DNA of 64,000 bases from Intestinimonas sp052065695 (lineage in GTDB: Bacteria > Bacillota > Clostridia > Oscillospirales > Oscillospiraceae): NCBI RefSeq assembly GCF_052065695.1, contig NZ_JBQHTM010000002.1, forward strand, positions 1 through 64,000, in the 5' to 3' direction. How positions within the stretch are numbered: the stretch's first letter is position 1; each line of letters starts with the position of its first letter. Positions 16,009-23,830 of the stretch are shown piece by piece. Made by a program: the position numbers and the translations under genes. A model generated the notes under the pieces. That model made no database searches, was not told where the DNA came from, and saw only the letters and a program-made list of their open reading frames with translations.

Positions 16009-17202
16009 ATGCGTCACATCTATGCCGACAACGCCGCCACCACCAAGATGAGTCAGGCGGCCATCCGGGGCATGCTGCCCTATCTGGACGGCATTTACGG
16101 AAATCCCTCCAGCCTCCACAGCACCGGACAGGCTGCCAAGGAGGCCCTGGAGTCGGCCCGGGCCGTCATGGCCAAGGGGCTGGGCTGCGATCCCCGGGAG
16201 ATCACCTTCACCTCCGGCGGCAGCGAGGCCGACAACCAGGCCATCCGCACCGCCGCCTGGCTGGGGGCGAAGAAGGGGAAGAGGCACATCGTCTCCACCG
16301 CCTTTGAGCACCACGCCGTCCTCCACACCCTGGAGGCCCTGGAGCGGGAGGGCTTTGCCGTCACCCTGCTGGACGTCCACGGGGACGGCCTCATTACGGC
16401 GGAGGAGGTGGCGGCGGCCATCCGCCCCGACACCTGCCTGGTGACGGTGATGTATGCCAACAACGAGGTGGGCACCGTGGAGCCCATCGCTGAGATCGGG
16501 GCGGTCTGCCGGGAGAAAGGGGTCCTCTTCCACACCGACGCCGTCCAGGCGGCGGGACACCTGTCTATCGACGTGGAGAAGGAGCATATCGACCTGCTCT
16601 CCCTCTCCGCCCACAAGTTCCACGGCCCCAAGGGGGTAGGTGTCCTCTACGCCCGGAAGGGCATCCCCCTCCAGAACCTCATCTACGGCGGCGCCCAGGA
16701 GCGGGGCAAGCGGGCGGGCACCGAGAATTTGCCCGCCATCATGGGTATGGCGGCGGCTTTTGAGGAGGCCCTGGCCGGGATGGACGAGCGGGCCGCGCAT
16801 GTGACCGCCCTGCGGGACAAGCTCATGGAGGGCCTGGGGCAGATCCCCCATAGCCTCCTCAACGGCCACCGGACGCAGCGCCTCCCCGGCAATGTAAGCT
16901 TCTGCTTCGAGGGCATCGAGGGCGAATCCCTCCTGCTGCTGCTGGACGACAAGGGGGTGGAGGCCTCCTCCGGCTCGGCCTGCACCTCCGGCTCCCTGGA
17001 CCCCAGCCACGTGCTGCTGGCCCTGGGCCGGCCCCACGAGATCGCCCACGGCTCCCTTCGGCTCACCCTCTCCCACGAGAATACCCAGGAAGAGGTGGAC
17101 CACATCATCCGCTCGGTCACCGAGGTGGTGGAGTACCTCCGCGGTATCTCCCCGGTGTGGCGGGATCTCCAGAGCGGAAAACAGAATTTTGTCATCCAGT
17201 AA
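16009..17202 (+). CDS. nifS: Cysteine desulfurase NifS/IscS type
   Basis: A PLP enzyme that removes sulfur from cysteine and passes it to the iron-sulfur scaffold. The 397 residues begin with YADNAATTKMS, the class V aminotransferase start. They have the PLP-lysine motif LSAHKFHGPKGVGVLY (K about residue 204) and the catalytic cysteine loop SSGSACTSGSLDPSHVLLALG (about 322-342), typical of IscS/NifS with an extended loop. GGAAG-type ribosome binding lies upstream. The scaffold gene follows after 14 nt, so the pair forms the minimal clostridial Fe-S assembly operon. The window's ferredoxin-like and hydrogenase proteins would be clients of this system. Confidence 0.95.
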   Translation: MRHIYADNAATTKMSQAAIRGMLPYLDGIYGNPSSLHSTGQAAKEALESARAVMAKGLGCDPREITFTSGGSEADNQAIRTAAWLGAKKGKRHIVSTAFEHHAVLHTLEALEREGFAVTLLDVHGDGLITAEEVAAAIRPDTCLVTVMYANNEVGTVEPIAEIGAVCREKGVLFHTDAVQAAGHLSIDVEKEHIDLLSLSAHKFHGPKGVGVLYARKGIPLQNLIYGGAQERGKRAGTENLPAIMGMAAAFEEALAGMDERAAHVTALRDKLMEGLGQIPHSLLNGHRTQRLPGNVSFCFEGIEGESLLLLLDDKGVEASSGSACTSGSLDPSHVLLALGRPHEIAHGSLRLTLSHENTQEEVDHIIRSVTEVVEYLRGISPVWRDLQSGKQNFVIQ

Positions 17203-17216
17203 GAGAGGTGTAAGAT

Positions 17217-17657
17217 ATGGCACTTTATAGCGAGACCGTTATGGACCACTTCCGCAACCCCCGGAACGTGGGCGTCATCGAGGACGCCGACGGCGTGGGC
17301 GAGGTGGGCAACGCCAAGTGCGGCGACATCATGAAGATCTACCTGAAGATCAAGGACGATGTCATCGAGGACGTGAAGTTCGAGACCTTCGGCTGCGGTT
17401 CGGCCATCGCCTCCAGCTCCATGGCCACCGAGATGATCAAGGGCAAGCCCCTCAGCGAGGCCCTGACCCTCACCAACAAGGCGGTGGCTCAGGCTCTGGA
17501 CGGCCTGCCCGCCCACAAGCTCCACTGCTCCGTGCTGGCCGAGGAGGCCATCAAGAAGGCCATCCAGGACTACTATGAAAAGACCGGCGCGGACTACGAC
17601 AAGAGCATTTTCCCCGCCTGCGACAGCTGCGACCACGGCTGCTGCCACGGGCACTGA
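17217..17657 (+). CDS. nifU: NifU/IscU-like iron-sulfur scaffold
   Basis: A 146-residue scaffold on which Fe-S clusters are built before transfer to apoproteins. The three cluster-binding cysteines are visible: KCGDIMKIYLKI (C about 38), FGCGSAIASSSM (C about 61) and LHCSVLAEEAI (C about 103). The tail CDSCDHGCCHGH adds a Cys/His-rich end of the sort common in clostridial NifU homologues. It starts with ATG at 17,217 behind GAGAGGTG, 14 nt after nifS, and is followed by a terminator. Confidence 0.95.
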   Translation: MALYSETVMDHFRNPRNVGVIEDADGVGEVGNAKCGDIMKIYLKIKDDVIEDVKFETFGCGSAIASSSMATEMIKGKPLSEALTLTNKAVAQALDGLPAHKLHCSVLAEEAIKKAIQDYYEKTGADYDKSIFPACDSCDHGCCHGH

Positions 17658-17671
17658 ACATCGCTTCACGC

Positions 17672-17719
17672 AAACCACGGGTCCTGTTCTCCAAAAAGGG
17701 GACGGGCCCGTGGTTTTTT
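17672..17719 (+). terminator. Terminator of nifS-nifU
   Basis: An AAACCACGGG...CCCGTGGTTT stem with inner GTCC/GGAC pairing is followed by six T. Strong rho-independent signal. Confidence 0.85.
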
Positions 17720-17743
17720 GCATGGAAAGGGGGAAAATCACTG

Positions 17744-17773
17744 GTGACAAGGCACCCTGGTATCTGCTATACT
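17744..17773 (+). promoter_or_regulatory. Predicted promoter of the DUF3783-ThrE group
   Basis: GTGACA (17,744-17,749), 18-bp spacer, TATACT (17,768-17,773), about 60 nt before the DUF3783 start. Confidence 0.5.
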
Positions 17774-17830
17774 GAAAGGTACGACATCCCCCCTCAGCGG
17801 GGCGGAGAACGGGAAAAAGGAGGGCGGACC

Positions 17831-18196
17831 ATGGCCGCTGTTTTGTACTATGAACCCCTTGTGATGATGGGTCCCGGCGCCATCGCCCGGGTGTGCGGCC
17901 GGTTCGGCCTGACGGTGATCCCGGTGCCCCGGGACCGGGTGGGCCAGACTGTAGGCTTTCTGGCGGGTTACCAGGGCTTCCCGGAGCGGCCGGAAAAGGA
18001 GAAGCCGCCGGAGGACCGGGTGCTGGTGTTCTGCGAGGTGGACCGGGAGACCCTGGACCAGGTGCTGGAGGCTCTGAAGGCCGACGGCGCCCCCACCTCC
18101 CTGAAGGCCATCCTCACCGGCACCAACGCCGGCTGGCCCTTTGCCCGCCTTGCCCGGGAGCTCTCAGCGGAGCACCGTGCCATGGGCGGACGCTGA
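17831..18196 (+). CDS. DUF3783 domain protein
   Basis: A 121-residue cytoplasmic protein that matches the DUF3783 pattern: VLYYEPL near the N-terminus, VGQTVGFLAGYQGF in the middle, VLVFCEVDRETLDQVLEAL, and the ending LKAILTGTNAGWPFARLARELSAEH. The function of this family is unknown. The ATG at 17,831 is preceded by AAGGAGGGCGG. It is 60 nt upstream of the ThrE gene and on the same strand, so it may be co-transcribed with the exporter. Confidence 0.8.
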   Translation: MAAVLYYEPLVMMGPGAIARVCGRFGLTVIPVPRDRVGQTVGFLAGYQGFPERPEKEKPPEDRVLVFCEVDRETLDQVLEALKADGAPTSLKAILTGTNAGWPFARLARELSAEHRAMGGR

Positions 18197-18256
18197 AAAC
18201 TTTTTGACATGCCGCGCCGTCTGAGAAATAAGGGCGGCAGAGAGGAGCCGACGGCC

Positions 18257-19027
18257 TTGGATTATGATAAACTGCTGACCCTGAGCAGCGATCTGGGCTA
18301 TCACCTCCTGCTCAGCGGTGCGGAGATCTACCGGGTGGAGGAGTCGGTCCACTACCTGCTCACCGCCTACGGGGTGGAGACGGGAGAGGTCTTTGTCATC
18401 CCCAACTGCGTCATCGTCAGCCTGACGGCGCCGGGCCAGAAGCCTATTACACAGATGCGCCGGGTGCCCGGCCACGGCACCGACATCGGCCGGATGGAGG
18501 CCCTCAACGATCTGTGCCGGCGGCTGTGTGCCTGTCCTCCCGACCTGGACCGGGCGGCCGGGGAGCTGGACGGCGTGATCCGAGAGGTCCACCGCACCCC
18601 CATGGCGGTGGAGCTGGCGGCCTATGTGCTCCTCACCTCGGCCTTCTGCCTCTTCTTCGGCGGCACCGCCCGGGACGCCTTCTGCGGCGGTGTCTGCGGC
18701 CTGGCCGTGGGACTGGTGGTCCCCTTCCTGGCCCGGCTGGGCACCAACCTCTTCTTCAAGGCCATGGTGGGCGGCTTTTTCTGCGGTCTGCTGGCCGCCG
18801 GTCTCACCGACCTGGGGGTGGGGGAGCACATCGACCTCATCATCACCGGCGCCATCATGGCCCAGGCGCCCGGGCTGGTCATCACCAACTTCATGCGGGA
18901 CATCATGGCCGGGGATATGATGTCCGGCCTGGTCAAGCTGGCCGAGGCCCTGCTCACCGGCGCCGGCATCGCCCTGGGCACCGGCGTGGCCCTCAGCCTG
19001 GTGAGCGCGGTCTGGGGGGTGCTGTGA
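18257..19027 (+). CDS. Threonine/serine exporter family, ThrE first component
   Basis: This is the larger half of a split ThrE-type exporter (DUF1212). The soluble N-terminal part has the family motif LLLSGAEIYRVEESV and carries on to about residue 110. Five hydrophobic helices follow (about 115-256), including GGTARDAFCGGVCGLAVGLVVPF. The start is uncertain: TTG at 18,257 has GAGGAG 9 nt upstream and gives MDYDKLLTLSSDLGYHL, as in homologues. An ATG at 18,209 lacks a ribosome binding site. The stop overlaps the next gene's ATG by one base (TGATG), so the two halves are translationally coupled. Confidence 0.85.
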   Translation: MDYDKLLTLSSDLGYHLLLSGAEIYRVEESVHYLLTAYGVETGEVFVIPNCVIVSLTAPGQKPITQMRRVPGHGTDIGRMEALNDLCRRLCACPPDLDRAAGELDGVIREVHRTPMAVELAAYVLLTSAFCLFFGGTARDAFCGGVCGLAVGLVVPFLARLGTNLFFKAMVGGFFCGLLAAGLTDLGVGEHIDLIITGAIMAQAPGLVITNFMRDIMAGDMMSGLVKLAEALLTGAGIALGTGVALSLVSAVWGVL

Positions 19028-19491
19028 TGGAGCTGTTCCTGCCCTGCCTCTACGCCTTTCTGGCCTGCCTGGGCTTCTGCGTCCTCTTCCGCATCAACGG
19101 CCTGGGGGCGGTGCTCTGCTCCCTGGGGGGTGCCCTGGCCTGGCTGGTCTACCTCCTCACCGGGCCCATCATGGGGAACAACGACGTCATCCAGTATTTC
19201 TGGGCGGCGGTCTTTCTCTCGGCCTACGCCGAGGTCATGGCCCGGGTGCGCAAGTGCCCCGCCACCGGCTATCTGCTCATCGCATTCATCCCCCTGGTGC
19301 CCGGCGCCGGCATCTACAACATGATGGACGCCGCCCTCCGGGGCAACACCCAGGACTTCCTCAACACCGGCCTCCACACCCTGAGCATCGCCGGGTCCCT
19401 GGCGGTGGGAGTGCTGGTGGTCTCCTCCCTGGTGCGGATGTACAGCATGCTCCAGCACCGGCGGCGGACGGAAAGGGGAGAGCAGCCTTGA
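19027..19491 (+). CDS. Threonine/serine exporter family, second component
   Basis: A 154-residue, four-to-five-helix membrane protein matching the ThrE_2/DUF3815 half of split threonine/serine exporters. It contains AAVFLSAYAEVMARVRKCPATGYLLIAFIPLVPGAGIY, the conserved core. It starts within the stop of the first component (TGATG). Both halves are expected to act together in the membrane. The gene ends overlapping the HAD gene start by 4 nt. Confidence 0.87.
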   Translation: MELFLPCLYAFLACLGFCVLFRINGLGAVLCSLGGALAWLVYLLTGPIMGNNDVIQYFWAAVFLSAYAEVMARVRKCPATGYLLIAFIPLVPGAGIYNMMDAALRGNTQDFLNTGLHTLSIAGSLAVGVLVVSSLVRMYSMLQHRRRTERGEQP

Positions 19492-20195
19492 GACGCTATG
19501 ACATCGTCCTGCTGGACGCCGACAACACCCTCTTTGACTTCGACGCCGCTGAGGCCCAGGCCCTGGACGCCGTGCTGGCGGAGTTCGGCTGGCCCCGTGA
19601 GGAGGGGACCAAACGGGCCTATCTGGAGATCAACCACGCCCTGTGGTCGGCCTTCGACCGGGGGGAGGCAGAGGAGGACCTCCTCACAGTGGAGCGGTTC
19701 CGCCTGCTGGGGGAGCGCCTGGGCCGGTCCGCCGACCCGGCGGAGATGAACCGCCGGTACTTGGACCACCTGGGAGAGTGCTCCTTCCTTCTCCCGGGGG
19801 CGGAGGCACTGTGCCGCACTCTGCGGGAGGCGGGCTGCCGCCTGGCCCTGGCCACCAACGGGGTGGCCCGGGTCCAGTATGCCCGGCTGGCGGGCTCCCC
19901 CCTGGCCCCCTACCTGGAGCGGCTCTTCATCTCGGGGGAGATGGGGACCCGGAAGCCGGAGCCGGCCTTTTTCCGCGCGGCCCTCTCCGCCATGGGGGCG
20001 GAGGACCAGAGCCGCTGCGTCATGGTGGGGGACGGCTTGGGCTCCGATGTAAAGGGGGCCCTGTGTGCCGGCCTGGACGTCATCTGGTTTGCCCCCGGAG
20101 GCGGCACTGCTCCGGCGGAGCTGAACCCAACCTATACCGCCCGCTCCCTGGAGGAGGTGGGGCGTATCATCTGTTTCACACCTCGGAATACATAG
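19488..20195 (+). CDS. YjjG-type HAD hydrolase
   Basis: A 235-residue haloacid-dehalogenase phosphatase resembling YjjG (pyrimidine nucleotide 5'-nucleotidase). Motif I is LLDADNTLFDFD (DxDxT near residues 9-13), motif II LALATNGVARVQ, motif III around GTRKPEPAFF (K), and motif IV VMVGDGLGSDVKGA. The DADNTLFDF form with a helical cap is typical of the YjjG group. A TTG start at 19,488 overlaps the previous gene and has GGGGAG 8 nt upstream. Substrate specificity is an inference from the family. Confidence 0.85.
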   Translation: MRRYDIVLLDADNTLFDFDAAEAQALDAVLAEFGWPREEGTKRAYLEINHALWSAFDRGEAEEDLLTVERFRLLGERLGRSADPAEMNRRYLDHLGECSFLLPGAEALCRTLREAGCRLALATNGVARVQYARLAGSPLAPYLERLFISGEMGTRKPEPAFFRAALSAMGAEDQSRCVMVGDGLGSDVKGALCAGLDVIWFAPGGGTAPAELNPTYTARSLEEVGRIICFTPRNT

Positions 20196-20211
20196 AGAGG
20201 AGATCCTAGGC

Positions 20212-21201
20212 ATGCAGAAAACTGGGGGAGCGCCCGGCGCTCCCAAGTCCAAGAAGCGAGACCGGGAGGTGGGCCACCGGCGGCGGCTGGCCCTGAGCGC
20301 CCTGTTGGCCTGCGTGGTTCTTGTGGGGGCGGTATCCCTGGGGGCGCTGGCCCAGTCCTCCGCCCCGGCGGCGGAGACCCAGGCCCCACCGGCTGGGACC
20401 CGGGCGGTGATGCCGCCGGAGGCCTCTGGGCCAGTCACCGTGGAGACGGCTGCCCCCGTCCCGCCGGAGCCCACTCCTACGCCAACACCTACACCGGTGC
20501 CCGCCTTTGACTTCACCCAGCCCGCGCCGGAGACGGAACCGGTGGAGGACGACTGGTTCTCCGACGCCGTCTTTATCGGGGACTCACGTACCGACGGCCT
20601 GCGGCTATACAGCGGTATCCGGGGGGCGGACTTTCTGGCCTATAAGTCCCTCATGATCTTCCACGTGGTGGGCAATGACCGGGTGGACCAGCGGGCCGTG
20701 CCCCTCAACGGCGTGGGGGACAAGAAGCTGGTGCTGGAGTGGCTGGACGGGAAGCAGTACGCCAAGGTTTACCTCATGTTTGGCATCAATGAGCTGGGCT
20801 ATGGGGACGATGGCGCCTTCACCGAGGCCTTTTCCCGGACGGTGGACGAGATCCGGGCCCGGCAGCCGGAGGCCGTCATCTACATCCAGTCCCTGGTGCC
20901 TCTGGAGCCGGAGAAGGCCCACAAGACCAACCCGGCCTCCTGGCTCAACAACGACAACGTGGCCCGGTATAATACCCTCCTCCGGCAGGTGTGCGCCGAC
21001 AAGGGTGTGGTCTATGTGGATGTGGCCTCCGCCCTGGTGAACGACGCCGGAATTTTGCCCCCGGAGGGGACCACCGACGGTATCCACTTCACCCGAAGCT
21101 GGTATGAGAAGTGGTACGCCTACTTAAAGACCCACACCGTGGACCCGGCGGAGTACGCCGCGGGACAGCCGGTGGCGGAGACAGAGGAGATGTCTGAATG
21201 A
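20212..21201 (+). CDS. Secreted/membrane-anchored SGNH (GDSL) hydrolase
   Basis: A 329-residue protein with a basic N-terminus and one hydrophobic segment (about 26-46, ALSALLACVVLVGAVSLGALA), then a Pro/Thr/Ala-rich linker with a PTPTPTP stretch (about 85-95). The hydrolase domain follows: block I GDSRTDG (about 123-129), block III GINELG (about 188-193), block V DGIHF (about 286-290, catalytic Asp/His). It probably faces outside the cell and removes acyl groups from wall polymers or polysaccharide; this is inferred from the family and the anchor. It ends with an ATGA overlap with the lipoprotein gene. Confidence 0.85.
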   Translation: MQKTGGAPGAPKSKKRDREVGHRRRLALSALLACVVLVGAVSLGALAQSSAPAAETQAPPAGTRAVMPPEASGPVTVETAAPVPPEPTPTPTPTPVPAFDFTQPAPETEPVEDDWFSDAVFIGDSRTDGLRLYSGIRGADFLAYKSLMIFHVVGNDRVDQRAVPLNGVGDKKLVLEWLDGKQYAKVYLMFGINELGYGDDGAFTEAFSRTVDEIRARQPEAVIYIQSLVPLEPEKAHKTNPASWLNNDNVARYNTLLRQVCADKGVVYVDVASALVNDAGILPPEGTTDGIHFTRSWYEKWYAYLKTHTVDPAEYAAGQPVAETEEMSE

Positions 21202-21674
21202 AAAAGCTGACCATTCTTTTGACGGCTCTGGCCCTGGTCGTCCTGGCCGCCTGCGGCGGAAAAGACCCCGCCCCGGCGGGCTACGACCCGGAGACCACGT
21301 CCAAGGCCCTGTTGGACTCGGGGGCCTTCACCCAGGAGCTCTCCCAGCTGGACGCCGACATGGTGTCGGCCTACCTGGGGCTGGAGGACGCGCCCACGGC
21401 GGCGGTGGTCTACACCTCCCTGGAGGGGGGCTATGAGGAGCTGGCCGTGCTGACCATGGCCGACGAGAAGGCCGCCGAGGCGGCCAAGACGGCGGTGGAG
21501 GCCCATGTGGCAGCCCAGACCGAGACCGAGACCGAGGTCCAGTACAAGCCCGAGGACCTGCCCAAGCTGAAGAACGCCGTGGTCCGCCAGGCGGGCAACA
21601 CCGTGGTGCTGGTGGTGGCCGCCGACTACGACGCCGTCAGCGCCGTCCTGGACGGCGACGGCAGCACGAAGTAA
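21198..21674 (+). CDS. DUF4358 lipoprotein
   Basis: A 158-residue protein with a lipoprotein signal peptide (MKKLTILLTALALVVLAAC, lipobox LAAC with C19), so it is anchored to the outer face of the membrane. The mature part has the layout of DUF4358 proteins (LGLEDAPTAAVVYTSLEGGYEELAVLTMADEKAAEAAKTA). The role is unknown. It overlaps the SGNH hydrolase gene by 4 nt, implying a shared surface function. The gene ends 10 nt before a strong bidirectional terminator. Confidence 0.82.
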   Translation: MKKLTILLTALALVVLAACGGKDPAPAGYDPETTSKALLDSGAFTQELSQLDADMVSAYLGLEDAPTAAVVYTSLEGGYEELAVLTMADEKAAEAAKTAVEAHVAAQTETETEVQYKPEDLPKLKNAVVRQAGNTVVLVVAADYDAVSAVLDGDGSTK

Positions 21675-21684
21675 AAAAGTCCAT

Positions 21685-21720
21685 AAAAAATACCCTGCCG
21701 GTACCGGCAGGGTATTTTTT
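21685..21720. terminator. Bidirectional terminator between the lipoprotein gene and the V-ATPase operon
   Basis: A 12-bp perfect palindromic stem (ATACCCTGCCGG and its complement) is flanked by A6 on the left and T6 on the right. It serves both the plus-strand lipoprotein operon and the minus-strand ATPase operon, whose last gene ends at 21,743. Confidence 0.92.
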
Positions 21721-21742
21721 ATATCCAAATGGGGAAGGGGCC

Positions 21743-22444
21743 TTACAGCTCCTCCTGGGCCTCGAAGGACTTCATGGCGGCCTGGTCGGCCTCCCGCTTC
21801 TCCTCGATGGACTCCTTGAGGAGCATGTCCTTCACCTTCATGAGGCGGATGGTGTTGGAGCGCTCGTTCTCATCCAGCTTCATGGAGATATACTTGATGG
21901 CCTCCTGCATCTGGGGGATCTTGACGTACTCCAGAGCGTTGACGCGGCGGCGGGTCTTTTCGATCTCCTCGGCCAGGAGCTGGGAGGTCTTTTCCATCTC
22001 CGCCAGGCGCAGCATGTCCTGAAAGACGCCGGAGAGGGCGTCCACCGCGTCGTCCAGGGCGCCGGAGGTGGCGGCAAAGCCGTAGGGATACACGTCTCCG
22101 GCGTCGGCGGTGCGGGTCTTGAAGTGATACTGGGGCACGTTCACGGACATGATATTCTGAAAGTCCATGGTGAGCTCCACAGACTGCTTGGGGTACATGA
22201 GGGACTGCTTGAGCATCTCGGTGGACATGAGGGCACTGGCCACGGTAAAGGAGCCATGGGCCGCCATGAGGGCGTCCTCCACCTTCTTCCGGAGGGCGCG
22301 GTTCTCCCGCACCACATCCAGAAACTGCTTCATGAGCTCGTCACGCTTATCCTTGAGCAGCTTATGGCCCCGGATAGAGGTCTTGAGTCGGGTTTTGAGC
22401 CGGGTCAGTTCCTGTCGGGTCGGGTTCACATTGATGGCGGGCAT
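21743..22444 (-). CDS. ntpD: V-type ATPase subunit D
   Basis: Central-stalk subunit D of a V/A-type ATPase; it forms the rotating axle inside the A3B3 head. The 233 residues start with INVNPTRQELTRLKTRLKTSIRGHKLLKDKRDELM, the conserved N-terminal helix of the family, and end in a long second helix (TRRRVNALEYVKIPQMQEAIKYISMKLDE). It is the last gene of the ATPase operon, 3 nt after ntpB, and is followed by a terminator. Confidence 0.96.
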   Translation of the reverse strand: MPAINVNPTRQELTRLKTRLKTSIRGHKLLKDKRDELMKQFLDVVRENRALRKKVEDALMAAHGSFTVASALMSTEMLKQSLMYPKQSVELTMDFQNIMSVNVPQYHFKTRTADAGDVYPYGFAATSGALDDAVDALSGVFQDMLRLAEMEKTSQLLAEEIEKTRRRVNALEYVKIPQMQEAIKYISMKLDENERSNTIRLMKVKDMLLKESIEEKREADQAAMKSFEAQEEL

Positions 22445-22447
22445 ACC

Positions 22448-23830
22448 TTATCCCTCCTTTTTCGGGAGGTATTTCTCGATATGCTCCGGCTTGATCCGCT
22501 TCAGCTCCGACGTGGGCAGGATAGAGAGAAGCTCCCAGCCCAGGTTCAGGGTCTCCTCGATGGAGCGGTTCTCATCGCTGCCCTGGGAGACATAGCGCTT
22601 TTCAAACTCGTCGGCGAACTTGGCGTACAGCAGGTCGGTGGGGGAGAGGGCGGCCTCGCCCAGGATGCTCATGAGCTCCTTGTTCTCCTTACCGGTGGCG
22701 TAGGCGGCGAAGAGCTGGTTCATGGTGCCGGCGTGGTCCTCACGGGTCTTGCCCACGCCGATGCCCTTATCCTTCAGACGGCTCAGGGAGGGCAGCACGT
22801 CCACGGGGGGATTGACGCCCTTCCGGTAGAGCTCACGGGAGAGGATGATCTGCCCCTCGGTGATGTAGCCGGTGAGGTCGGGGATGGGGTGGGTCTTGTC
22901 GTCCTCGGGCATGGTGAGGATGGGGATCATGGTGATGGAGCCGGGGCAGCCCAGACGGCGGCCGGCCCGCTCGTACATGGTGGCCAGGTCGGTGTAGAGG
23001 TAGCCGGGGTAGCCGCGGCGGCCCGGGACCTCCTTCTTGGCCGCCGACACCTCACGGAGGGCCTCGGCGTAGTTAGTGATGTCGGTGAGGATGACCAGCA
23101 CGTGCATGCCCTTCTCAAAGGCCAGGTACTCGGCGGCGGTGAGGGCCATACGGGGGGTGGCGATACGCTCGACGGCGGGGTCGTTGGCCAGGTTGGTGAA
23201 GAGGACGGTGCGGTCGATGGCGCCGGTGCGGCGGAAGTCCTGGATGAAGAAATCGGACTCCTCGAAGGTGATGCCGATGGCGGCAAAGACCACGGCGAAG
23301 TTGCCGGCGTCGTCGCCCAGCACACGGGCCTGACGGGCGATCTGGGCGGCCAGGTTGGCGTGGGGCAGACCGGAGCCGGAGAAGATGGGCAGCTTCTGAC
23401 CACGGACCAGCGTATTCAATCCATCAATGGTGGAAATACCGGTCTGAATGAACTCGTTGGGGTAGTCCCGGGCAGCAGGGTTCATGGCCAGGCCGTTGAT
23501 GTCCCGGAACTCCTCGGCCAGGATGTCGGGGCCGCCGTCGATAGGCCGGCCCATGCCGTTGAAGACGCGGCCCAGCATGTCGCCGGAGACGCCCAGCTGC
23601 AGGGGGTGGCCCAGGAAGCGGATCTTGGACTCCTTCAGGTTGATGCCGGCGGAGGGCTCGAAGAGCTGGACCACGGCGTTGTCGCCGTTGACCTCCAGCA
23701 CCTTGCAGTGACGCAGGTCACCGTTGGGCAGCTCGATCTCGCCTAGCTCGTCGTAGGTGACCCCCTGGACCTGCTTGACCAGCATCAGAGGGCCGTTAAT
23801 CTCCTGGATGGTACGATATTCACGGATCAT
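22448..23830 (-). CDS. ntpB: V-type ATPase subunit B
   Basis: The 460-residue regulatory (non-catalytic) head subunit. It has the B-type sequences FSGSGLPHANLAAQIARQA in place of a Walker A, and the conserved YPGYLYTDLATMYERAGR and ITDLTGYITEGQIILSRELYR-like blocks. Three copies alternate with subunit A. It overlaps ntpA by 4 nt (ATGA) and is followed closely by ntpD. Confidence 0.97.
   Translation of the reverse strand: MIREYRTIQEINGPLMLVKQVQGVTYDELGEIELPNGDLRHCKVLEVNGDNAVVQLFEPSAGINLKESKIRFLGHPLQLGVSGDMLGRVFNGMGRPIDGGPDILAEEFRDINGLAMNPAARDYPNEFIQTGISTIDGLNTLVRGQKLPIFSGSGLPHANLAAQIARQARVLGDDAGNFAVVFAAIGITFEESDFFIQDFRRTGAIDRTVLFTNLANDPAVERIATPRMALTAAEYLAFEKGMHVLVILTDITNYAEALREVSAAKKEVPGRRGYPGYLYTDLATMYERAGRRLGCPGSITMIPILTMPEDDKTHPIPDLTGYITEGQIILSRELYRKGVNPPVDVLPSLSRLKDKGIGVGKTREDHAGTMNQLFAAYATGKENKELMSILGEAALSPTDLLYAKFADEFEKRYVSQGSDENRSIEETLNLGWELLSILPTSELKRIKPEHIEKYLPKKEG

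Noticed and set aside
22124..23746. Plus-strand open frame opposite ntpB (and similar ones opposite ntpA, ntpI)
   Set aside because: Val/Gly/His-rich antisense frames produced by codon bias of the ATPase genes; no recognisable protein features.
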